This document shows, one piece after another, positions 54,871-64,000 of a DNA stretch of 64,000 nt. The stretch comes from Basidiobolus meristosporus CBS 931.73 (taxonomy: Eukaryota; Basidiobolomycota; Basidiobolomycetes; Basidiobolales; Basidiobolaceae): contig MCFE01000336.1 in assembly GCA_002104905.1 (NCBI GenBank), positions 1 through 64,000 of the forward strand, in the 5' to 3' direction. The notes beneath the pieces are model-generated. The model did no database searches, was not told the origin of the DNA, and was given only the letters and a program-made list of their open reading frames with translations. How positions within the stretch are numbered: the first letter of the stretch is position 1; every line of letters starts with the position of its first letter. Position numbers and translations under genes: made by a program.

Positions 54871-56009
54871 TTCTAAAAGTAAGAATCTAGAAAAGGCCAT
54901 CAGAATACTATAATAATATCAGCTGAATTCCAAGTTTCTGAAACTGACAACTCTCAACATCTCATGCATTAGCTGTTGGACAGACAAGCCAGGAGGAAAC
55001 TAAGTCAACTAGCATTCATACCAAATTTGGCAATTAGCTGCTCACTACCACCAAAAATTGTAACTGAAAATTTGAATGAAAACACCAGCTGAAAATCAAA
55101 TGAATTCCATGCTTGAGATTTTTCATAAGTAGTGGAAGTATATGCTTTGTGCAAATCAGTATTCTTGCAATTTTCACTAATTCCATATGCAAGGTTGATA
55201 TTGGCTATGTACAACCTTAACATATGAATTATTTAATAGTTTCCAACATATATAATCAAAATCTTCAGCCCACTCATAATGTAAATATCATGAGGACTTA
55301 TATGTATGGCCAATTGTCAGCAACACAAATAGCACACCATATGGCCTTGATTCATGTCCAACATTGAAATTAAGCAATACTTCTCTTTGGCGGAGTATCA
55401 TTTGAAGTTGTGATGAGAAGATTTAGTGGATTATTCCTCCGTATCAAAATAACATATTATAATGATGGATGTAATGGAGGTGGTGATTGTGCAGGCAGCA
55501 TGTCTAACATGTTGATGTTACTATGGATATTCAATGCATGAGCGCAACATCCCTATTTTACTACCCCAAAGAGAATAACATCTAGTTATACTTGTCATTA
55601 TTCTACATACAAGTAGGCAATTTGGGGTCCGATTGGCTGAATGCACTAGGACCTCTTATAACGCAGAAGAGTTCGGCATTTTGGATTTTGCCCGGCGACT
55701 ACCGATGAGACTAGCTTTGAGTGATTCTATTGCGGAGATCTAAAGGAGCATGAGTTTAGGGAGCAATTTGTAGTATATTATATTCACTGACCTTCTCAGA
55801 GTCCATAGATGGTTCATTTGATTTCGTCTGGTTGGCTAACAGCAATTGTCAGTGGCTATGCATTAAGAAGGGATAAGGTTTGGCGTACTTGAGTCGACCA
55901 TGTCAATCCCCTGTATTTTTCGAATGTAACTAGCACCAATGCTGTTTTCGTCCCTGAGTTTGTCTCTGAAATTGAAGCAAAGAGTAAGCTGCTATTGGCG
56001 GAAGATAAC
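54871..56009. other. intergenic, AT-rich
   Basis: Right edge of the repeat cluster, then unassigned sequence up to the MCM10 stop codon. No gene seen. Confidence 0.45.
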
Positions 56010-57392
56010 TCAAATGCAAGTGGAAACCAACATTAATGCTTGGGTGGTTTTTTGCTTCTTGGCACTCTTGCTTTCATCCTCCGGTTTTTGACGACTATCC
56101 CCTAGGACGAGCATGTTTCCATTGTCCAGAATATAAGATTCATCTCGCGCTCCTGTGAAAGCCGCATCCGGTCGCTTTCTTTTCTGAGAGGGTTTTGGCA
56201 CTTCAAAGATGGAGATACTGCGATAAAAGTTTCAGTGACGATGAAGAATGTCCAATCTATTGGCGCATACCATACCCAGTAGCGAACTCCATTCGACTCA
56301 TTCGTTGCTTTCTGTACGACATCAGCAAGTGTGACTCACAGTACTCTCCTAAACGACTGTGTATTCCAAGCTCAATACCATGGTGGTCTTTGGAAGAGGC
56401 AAATACGTACCTATCAATGATGGCATTGCAATTTAAGCCATCTTTCTTGACTGCAACGCAGAGACCAAAATCGATACACTCTCCAATATTCATGAATTTG
56501 TTGGGGTGGTCGACTTGAATGGCAACGCTAGCGTTTCTCTTTGTATAGATGTGAGCAGAGATGCAATCAAACGGTGTATATGAGGCATGCTTACATCAGT
56601 TGGTTTGAGGATTTTTGGATTAAGAATGGCAATCATTGAGCCCAATGGCTCTGCCCAAAGCTTCTCGTATTGTTTGCCAAACATGATCAAACTGATTGTC
56701 GTTTTTAAATCCGATATCTTCACCACATAGTATGGGTCTCCTTTCTTGGTGGTTTTGACGGGTCTCTTTTCTCCTATCACACCAATAGTCACCCAATTCC
56801 CTGGAATATCATCGCGGACCAGGCTCTTTTGTATGCTTGACAACTTTATCATTTGCCGCCCTCGCATTCTTTCATTCATGGTCTCAACGGAGACCTTTCT
56901 GTTCCTAGATTTTGGTTAAGTATAGGAAGCAAACATGTCCAAGAAACCTCGGAATACCGTATACGCAAATTGGAGTAAGGCTCATGCTGCTCTGAAGTTG
57001 GTTGAGGGGGGCGCCAATTTCCACTCCCTTGAATTTGAAGATTTCAGGTGGTAAGCTTTGTGAAGGAGTGAGAAGTAGAACAGAGGAATTTTGGGAACCT
57101 TGCCCTTCCGAGGTCTCAAACTTGCTATCCTTGACAGTATTTTCCGGCTTGCTCGTGTGCTTCCGAAGCCTGGCTGTGAATGCCGACACTCTTTTTTTTG
57201 CAGTTCCCTGACCTGTTCCTTCGATGGTGTTGATTGTCAAGTCTACAAATTTTCACCGACCAATTGAGTTAATGCGTAATCGATTTCCATGGTCACTAGC
57301 AAAGATAAGCCTGTTGCCTCTGTCTTACGAAGGCTTGGGTTTGCAATCAGCCTTTTTTTGGAAACGTTAAACTGACCTTGTGAGGAATTCAT
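56010..57392 (-). CDS. MCM10: Mcm10 replication-initiation factor
   Basis: Binds the CMG helicase, ssDNA and polymerase alpha at origins. Exons: 57392-57377 (tentative), 57242-56948, 56904-56595, 56538-56411, 56356-56276, 56217-56010, giving 345 residues; the internal introns are 43-58 bp. A conserved block begins NERMRGRQMIKLSSI, followed by the OB-fold (DIPGNWVTIGVIGEKRPV, DPYYVVKISDLKTTISL). The zinc finger follows: KFMNIGECIDFGLCVAVKKD, then NCNAIIDSRLGEYCESH with the CCCH ligands. The C-terminus is basic (PSQKRKRPDAAF, KSAKKQKTT). It is shorter than yeast Mcm10, mainly at the ends. The first exon (MNSSQ) rests on a weak GTCAGT donor, so the true start may lie elsewhere. Confidence 0.88.
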
Positions 57393-58647
57393 TGTTATGA
57401 AGCGGTGTTTCCCAAAAGCATCCCCCACTATGTAATGTTATCGGATGGTTATCTCGATACCAATGTTTATTTTTTATTGAAGTCAACAACACTGTATCAA
57501 ATGAAAAGCATGGAAATTCAGCCAGACTAGTGCGAACATTCTTTGTTAGCTTATTCCGGAATGCTGGGATCTGCTTGGCTAGGGGCCAAGCTGGAAATAG
57601 ATCAACACTGACTTTGAATAATTTAATACCAAATATATTCATACACATAGTTAAATGGTGGCTCGAACAAGCATACATAGAGCAGGGTCCACACATGTGC
57701 ATACCAAGGACGAGAAGTTCGCGTCTATATCGTTTAGGAAGTTGGCCCTATGTATCTGTTGGACATAAAGCGGAGACGAAAGCCCATCATGCCTTGCTCT
57801 ATAGACAAACTCCCAAAGGAGCGAATTTAAGCCTAACCTGAATTCATGATCAACCGTGTGCACAGTGGCGTGAAAATGAGTGAAAATTCGGAGCGTCACA
57901 CCAGTGAAACCACGGGGCAAAGGGAAAGTGCTCTGCGCCATTCCAAATACGTCACAGGTACAAACTCGGATATGATTTCTGCGAAGATTGATGATGGGGA
58001 GCTAGGCTATCTAGAGATGGCCAATAGGATTGAGCAAAGAAATAGCATGCAGTTTGCTGACCCCTGAATGAGTTCATCATGTTCCACGGAATTCATTTAC
58101 CCTGTCAACAGCCATCAATCTCACTAGCGCTTTCCCTCATTACCACCGAAGTTGCACCTGTGGAATCTCAGATCATCAAGTGCAGAATGATGTCTTGAAT
58201 GATGAGCATTCGCCACTGAATTGTCAACCTGGCCGTCAATAACAAGAAGCTGTATGGTGGATACCACGCCCCAAAACCCATCGATCGAACCAATTGGAGT
58301 CGGGGAGTTTTCAATAATCCGTACTTGTCAACTAATTCGCAGATTAAACTTCATTTTTCCCGAGACTGATACCATATATAGTCTAGGCCATCGAATACAC
58401 TCCTGTAGTGAGGAGGCTAACCCGTAAGATGCCTTCTAAATGGCAAGCTTTGGGGTGCCATTCAGGGTCGCCACTGCAGCGCGTACCGCACAGGATCGTA
58501 TTTGATGTATCAACGGGATTTATTGAACGTTTCGTTTGTACAATGGGTATTTACACAAGAATTAAGGTAATAACAAATACTGTTCCAATTATGAGGTGTT
58601 GATGCTATGAATGGTATAATCCTATATGATGGCTGGTGAGTAAGGCT
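57393..58647. other. intergenic, nothing identified
   Basis: Between the MCM10 start and the 3' end of the first arrestin gene. Only short frames; none recognised. Confidence 0.5.
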
Positions 58648-59740
58648 CTAGGGTTCCACCGATATTTGTTGTTCGTAGGATGGTGGCGGAGGGAGCAACG
58701 AGTTCCCAGGCTGGCAGTATATTGCGTAAGGGGGCAGGCATTCGAACACTTCCTGGTTGGAAGCGGGCATAACAACGAAAGGAGCTTCTATTGTGTGCAC
58801 TTCGGTTTGGCTGCCGCGGATGACATCCATGGTTATCCGCAAAACATGGTGAACATTGATGAGATCAGTGGCACAGTCATGATGCACGCTAAGGTTCTCG
58901 TGGATAGGGACCAGGATGTGCTTCTCAATCACTGGGCCAGCACTTGGGCTGGAGATGTCGGTGTTTGAAATGAGCTTGATAAGTTTCGTCTCTGTCTTTG
59001 AGATGCCGTTGTCCCGATCATGATAGGTGGTTAGTTCTTTTAGGGTGAACCGAATATCCTTGATTCTTATGTCTTCATTCGATGTTGACCATACTTTCAG
59101 CAGAGTTGGAACCATATCGCCCACCCCATAGGCACTCATGGGGATAAATAGTTCGTGCCCAAGCTGTTCAGACCAGTTTCCGCTGACAACGATAGGTTCG
59201 ATTTGCTCAAGCGTGTATGGCGAGGAGTATCTTTTGACGATCACCTCCTTCTCCGCATACAGGTCACGTTTAAACAATGGCCTTTCCGCAATGGCTTCCA
59301 GCCTGTATTGGATATCGCCGTTCTCGGTATGAACCGTCTCCGGAAGTGCGCCCGAGAACGGGTAATCATAATAATACGAATGCTCGCCGGCGGGAATAAC
59401 ATGTGGCTCCGACTGTGGTTCCAAAAGGGTCCAAGTAAAATCAATCAGCTCTTTTTTCTTGTGCTGGACCAAAATATGATAACCGTCGGCTAAACAACAA
59501 CGAAGGATCAGTACACGAAGGATGGCGGATCATAAGCGCTACTGTGAGAAACATACACTCCGCCCAAGTGGCCTTGGCTTTACCACGTAGTCGAACAGTC
59601 AGGCTTTTGAATTTACAAGGTTGATCAAGTTTGAGCAATATGCGGCCTCTCAAAACCGAGCCAGCTGAGTCATGTGGGGTTCCGTGCAAAACTAGATAAT
59701 CTTCGGCAAGCCGAATCTCGAAACGAGAGACCTTCACCAT
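58648..59740 (-). CDS. Alpha-arrestin (ART-type trafficking adaptor) 1
   Basis: Two exons (59740-59557, 59489-58648) with a 67-bp intron starting GTATGT give 341 residues. The arrestin N-half (FEIRLAEDYLVLHGTPHD, LRGRILLKLDQPCKFKSL) is followed by the C-half (YGVGDMVPTLLKVWS, IRFTLKELTTYHDRD, ILVPIHENLSVHHDC, HVLRITMDVI, APFVVMPASNQEVF). A C-terminal PPPPSYE supplies a PPxY motif for WW-domain Nedd4/Rsp5 ubiquitin ligases. Such adaptors target plasma-membrane transporters or receptors for ubiquitination and endocytosis. The cargo is unknown. The intron sits at the same place as in the second copy (61218-62289), showing common descent. Confidence 0.88.
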
Positions 59741-61217
59741 GCTAATGAGAACAAACTACAGGTGTGCAAGTTGAAAAGTAGTGAATCACTAAAATGAATG
59801 GTTGGAAGAGAAACGGTGAAACAATCGATAAGCATCCTGCTGGTATTTATAACTCACCCCCTCCCCAATGAAAATGAGGGGTAGCTTTTTTGTTGTCGTT
59901 TTCGGATCAGCCATGAAAAATTTTATCGCCGCAAGCGATGGTATTACAAATCTGTCAAAAGAACTGCTTGAAATTGCTTATCCATTTTGATTCCCCTGGA
60001 GGATTATTTCATCGCTACTGGCTCATGATGGCTTTGAAAGATGCCAGCGGTGATGCGCCAGTTCTTGAGGATGATTGGTCGGTCAGGAGTCATTGAATGA
60101 GCGGATTTGGTGTTACCATTTAGGAGGCACGCTGGGGTTGCCTCTCAATTAAAATGCATGCTTTGCTCAACCGTTCGGACCGCGTTTGTGGTTTGGATGG
60201 TTGTTCGCAGTGCACGTTTTAGTTTGTTGCAATTTGCACACGCCATTTCGGCTCTCCTGGACCACCTCAGGGTAGTGGGCGGCCTAACCATTCTTCCATT
60301 CTGGGTATGCATCTGAAACCGTCACAGGAGGGGAGTTAGGAAATGAAAGCTCATAATTTCCAATGTTGATGTATGGGCGGTTGATATGAATGGCTATTCA
60401 TTAATCATTGCCATATTTGGTAATCGAGGAATCACCAAGGCTGGTCCATGAATGTTCTTCAAATATATACTGTTTCAATAGCTGTGTGTAGAGATACGGG
60501 CCTGTTCTCCATATTCTTTTTCATGCTTTCCGTGTTTGTAGTATTGGTATGAATCCAAGCCAGAGTGGGCTTGCACACAGGCTCAGGTGGCTGGAATCCA
60601 ATCGCTACCACTGCTATGCTTTATGCGAGGTACAACAGAGCAGAATCCAATATTGTTCTAAGAATGAACAGCGCTTCTAAAGCCGTCGGTGGGTTGATAA
60701 GTTTGCTGGGATCCTATGTATTAATCTCACACTAGATTATCAGTTGACCACTCCTGATAGAGCCTTGAAACCCAGCCCAAGTATTTGTCACAGACCATGG
60801 CGAACCGTCTGCTTGGAAACTGGCGAATGGTAGCCTCGCATCAGCCCATACCCTGATATTTGTTAGCACAACCATGCTGAACATGCCAAGAGGAATACGG
60901 GGGGGCGATATCACTTTTGAGCGTGCAGACATTGTCTTCACATAGTTCACAACAAGGAAGAACTGGGTTGTGAGAGCTTTGCTTCACGTGTGCAATGTGC
61001 TAAACTAAAGATACAATGATCATATATAACACTAGAAATACGAATTATCCTAAACTTGGTGGGAACGTCTAGTATGGTTCTCCACAAATTGAGTAATTAC
61101 TGCGATAGCTAAACCAGGCAGCGGTCAAAATTGAATTCAACAAATATATGGGCTAAGGTACAGGGTCAGTGGGGGGGGGGTGGGGGTGGTCTCCATAAAC
61201 TCATAGCGTGGCTCACT
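59741..61217. other. intergenic; short G tract
   Basis: Spacer between the two arrestin genes. A G11 run, then T and G5, lies at about 61170-61187. A weak minus-strand frame at about 60732-60932 has no recognised product. Confidence 0.5.
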
Positions 61218-62289
61218 TTACGGTGTTGTTGCCATTAGGTTGATATGTTCGTAGGATGGTGGAAGAGACATACGTCTAGCGTACGGGTTTGTAGGTTGTT
61301 CAGATGTATAGACAGGGAGGATTTGATGAAGGTCATGGTTGGACGCACTCATGATTATGATGGGGAACTCAACAGAAAAGGATTCCTCGCCCTCGTCCAG
61401 GTCAACCTTAAAATGCATCTTCAATTTGTGCTGGATCTTGATCAGCTCCGTACAACAGCCTATATGGATATTTGATTTGGTGGGAATAGGCAGTTGTAAA
61501 TTCTTTTCAAGCACCCCATGAAACCGCTCTGCATCTGTCAAGAGCCTCAGCGTTCTCCGCTCTACTGTGAACAAGCTGGTCTCCGGTTTTCGATAGGTAA
61601 TCGACTCTATAAGGTGGCAGTCAACCCGGTTGAGGGAGATGCCTTCATCTTTGGGGGAGTGCTTGATATTTACAGGGATAACATCACCAGGACCGAACGA
61701 TTTTACTGGAAGAGTAATTTCGTACGGAATGCGTCCATTCCAAACATCGTATATATTGATGGGCTCTAGGTGAAAGTCCGAGCGATGGAAAGAGGAGCGG
61801 ATGATCTGGATCTCTCTACTACACGTTGATTTTTTCCTGGGAAACGGTCTATCCATAACCACGTTCAACATGTACTGAACATAGCCGTTTTTGACATGGA
61901 CCGTTTCGGGAAAGGCACCTTCGAAAGGGAGTTCGAAATTAAACTCATGCTTTCCGGGTGAAAGCGTATAATGCTTATTCGTCTGAGGTAAGAGTGGTTT
62001 ATGGATTTTGACAATATTCCGTTTTGCGTGACTAAATTGGGTTTCCCCATTGTAGGCTTGGAAGGAGCTGTCAGCATAAGAAACACAAGCAACATAAAAT
62101 GATGTACTTACTGTACTTCCATGAAACCTTGGATTTCCCCGTCAACTTTACGGACAGGGATTTTATCTTGGTTTCTTCTGATAGATCAACCACAACTTTC
62201 CCACCCAGCACCACCTCCTCTGCTTCCGCCGGATGACCTTGTAGAAACACTTGGTCTTCTGAAAGTAGCACCTCTACTCCGGGTGCCAT
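61218..62289 (-). CDS. Alpha-arrestin (ART-type trafficking adaptor) 2
   Basis: Two exons (62289-62112, 62056-61218; 55-bp intron starting GTAAGT) give 338 residues. Paralog of the gene at 58648-59740: same length, same intron position and the same order of motifs (VLLSEDQVFLQGHPAE, KIKSLSVKLTGKSKVSW, FELPFEGAFPETVH, FGPGDVIPVNIKHS, CHLIESITYRKPE, LQLPIPTKSNIHIGC, IIIMSASNHDLHQ). The tail LPPSYEHINL again gives a PPxY motif (PPSY). The acceptor was chosen because it keeps the same spacing from the conserved Trp as in copy 1. Role: ubiquitin-ligase adaptor for endocytosis; cargo unknown. Confidence 0.87.
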
Positions 62290-63610
62290 AACAAGGGTGT
62301 TGCTCTCGAGGGGAATGAAATAAAAATCTCTTACCTAGCGAGTGGCCTCCTTTTTAAGTGTTGCCACAAAACGCACATCCCTGTGTGATGCTCATTATAT
62401 CCATTGATTACAGGTCACGGCTTTCCAATCAAGGAAAAGTACATTGACTGGGGATTACCTGCCGAAACCACAACCTTGAGCAATGATACTTAAAGTGGAT
62501 ATCAACGGGTGATTATCCTGAAATGCTCACCAGATCCTGGAGTGCAGATATCAATTACTCTCGGACCAATCCGTTGCCTCCAAAATGCTGCACGCAATCC
62601 TCACCTTCCTACATGGTGGGCTCATAGAGGGTTGATAATCAGTTGATAAACCTTCCACCTGCACCGACAGTTACACAAAGATGATGTTGTAAGCATCGCC
62701 GTATTGGGATCTTGCTTGAGCTCACTGGCATCCATATAAAGCATTTGGTTTTATTCACACATTGGATGAGCCAAGCTGGACAACAATTCGACAATATCAT
62801 CAGTATCGTATCTTATGATGAGTCAAGGCGTGGATAATAAGCTGTTGTGTTCTGGTAGATGTATTAGCAGCCATCCTGGGCCCCAAGGGGAAGGTGTCAC
62901 AAAAATCCTTCAGCTGCTACCAGCGGTAGGTAATCAGGATCTGACCTGATCTGCTCTGCTACAGCATCCTACTATCTAGTGGTGCTATTGGCTATATACT
63001 CTTTGGTCTAGTGCAGTGCCCAAGTCCTTCAGACCGATTCGGCCATATTTGAATATTTCAGAGATCCAAGTAGCATCAATAAATCAATAATTATGGCGCA
63101 TCTGGTATCTACCTGTAGACCGAGGTTAGCATGAGTTCGCAGCAAGTTCATCGCAGTGAATCCCGAATAGATTGAGTGCAGCTTGCTCTTGAGGGCCCAT
63201 CAACCACCTTTGTCGCCTGAAATCGCCAAAAAAGGCGACATTGGCGCTTGTGCATTGCTTCCAGCGGCGCCTGGGATTGAGTTGTTTGGCCTGCATAGAG
63301 ACCACCCCTAAGATTTGTCCTTCGTAAGGTACCTCAATGACCTAAATTCGAGTTCATCAATGATGCTCCAGACCAACTCATTCATTTAGTGCTACTCACT
63401 GCTCTTCAATCCAAACTGCGATCAAGGTGGTGGCGAAAAGAAAGACCAGGCTGTATCCTACTGTTGGGGATTCCCCAAGGATCAGGTTTCTTTCTCCTCG
63501 CAATAAGTAGCTTGGTATATAGGTTATCGCTCTGATCCACAATATAAGGATGGCGTTTTTGTCAACTTTTGAAGTAATGGCGACAGATCACGTGCCGATG
63601 GATGAGGACA
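62290..63610. other. divergent intergenic region
   Basis: Between the arrestin 2 promoter (-) and the SNARE promoter (+). No gene seen. Confidence 0.5.
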
Positions 63611-63617
63611 TATAAAT
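63611..63617 (+). promoter_or_regulatory. TATA box of the SNARE gene
   Basis: TATAAAT 56 bp before the ATG at 63667, which supports that ATG as the true start. Confidence 0.5.
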
Positions 63618-63666
63618 TGTATCCGCAGCCTGGGTATCCATTGATAGTCCTCTTGTAGCTTGTAGC

Positions 63667-64000
63667 ATGTCAGATTCGTTTAGTGAAGCCAGCTCATCTA
63701 GAGCGAAAAACGAAAATGATCGTTTCATCAATTCGGAGCAAACTCAGCAACGGGTAAAAGACTTTCTACTCGGACAAAATGACGTCTTGATAAGATACTT
63801 AACTTTTATTGTGTACATATAACGTATATAGCTGCTAATGGAAGAGCAAGACCAACATTTAGACTCAGTACTTAACACTGTGCACAATCTACGTGAAATC
63901 GCAGTAACCATGGGTGGTGAATTGGAGGATCATCAAATGTATGGATTTTTCTGAACAGTCTCCCCTCTAGAATTGTAGATAACCGTTTTTGTAAAGGTTG
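63667..64000 (+). CDS. Qc-SNARE (syntaxin-6/8, Tlg1/Syn8-like), 5' part only
   Basis: Cut by the window edge. Exon 1 (63667-63753) encodes a short Ser/Asn/Gln-rich start (MSDSFSEASSSRAKNEN). A 78-bp intron follows, then exon 2 (63832-63938), whose product LLMEEQDQHLDSVLNTVHNL continues REIAVTMGGELEDHQ. That is the first half of a SNARE coiled coil of the Qc type, with heptad hydrophobics and the EEQD-x-x-LDS start shared by syntaxin 6/8, Tlg1 and Vam7 relatives. A GTATGG donor follows at 63939, and a possible third exon begins near 63971. It would act in Golgi/endosome membrane fusion. The short N-terminus lacks room for a PX domain, arguing against Vam7. The central ionic-layer residue and membrane anchor lie outside the window. 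Confidence 0.75.

Noticed and set aside
1-64000. CRISPR arrays, prophage or other prokaryotic systems
   Set aside because: No spaced direct repeats; the window is eukaryotic, with spliceosomal introns throughout.

Overview
The window looks like nuclear DNA of an early-diverging fungus. The genes have short introns (mostly 50-80 bp) with GT...AG ends and CTAAC-like branch sites. The recognisable proteins are fungal or broadly eukaryotic: RACK1, Ysc84, Vts1, Mcm10, Wss1, Pns1, very-long-chain 3-ketoacyl-CoA reductase, alpha-arrestins and a Qc-SNARE. A cyclic-nucleotide phosphodiesterase with a receiver domain and a sphingomyelin-synthase-like protein are unusual for Dikarya, so I lean to Zoopagomycota or Mucoromycota. 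That placement is inference; no marker in the window settles it.

Layout. 1-5 kb: one proline-rich hypothetical protein. 5-13.5 kb: five intronless paralogs of a tubby/DUF6593-like family, four on + and one on -, each with a TATA-like box upstream. This is the most distinctive feature here. 13.7-16.6 kb is empty. 16.6-26.2 kb is a dense housekeeping block: YSC84 (+), RACK1 (-) with a U24 C/D snoRNA in its last intron, the ketoacyl-CoA reductase (-), a CTL/Pns1 transporter (-) and a HIT protein (+). 26.7-31.6 kb: a small secreted 12-cysteine protein, a sphingomyelin-synthase-like membrane protein and the DNA-protein-crosslink protease Wss1. 32.5-35.2 kb: an 11-exon receiver-domain/phosphodiesterase gene. 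37.8-44.2 kb: a secreted tectonin-type protein, VTS1 and a hypothetical gene. 44.2-56 kb is gene-poor, with two clusters of a diverged AT-rich repeat around an isolated N-formylglutamate-amidohydrolase-like gene. 56-62.3 kb: MCM10 and two related alpha-arrestins ending in a PPSY motif. 63.7 kb to the end: the start of a Qc-SNARE gene.

Functions. The housekeeping genes cover translation (RACK1 and a methylation guide snoRNA in one transcript), lipid synthesis (ketoacyl-CoA reductase, sphingomyelin-synthase-like protein), endocytosis and membrane traffic (Ysc84, arrestins, SNARE), genome maintenance (Mcm10, Wss1), mRNA control (Vts1) and cAMP signalling (phosphodiesterase). I see no operon-like logic. 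The only obvious local unit is the tubby-like array.

Exon boundaries were read by hand from reading frame, splice signals and family resemblance. For the multi-exon genes the exon sums are multiples of three and give normal protein lengths, but no transcript evidence was available.
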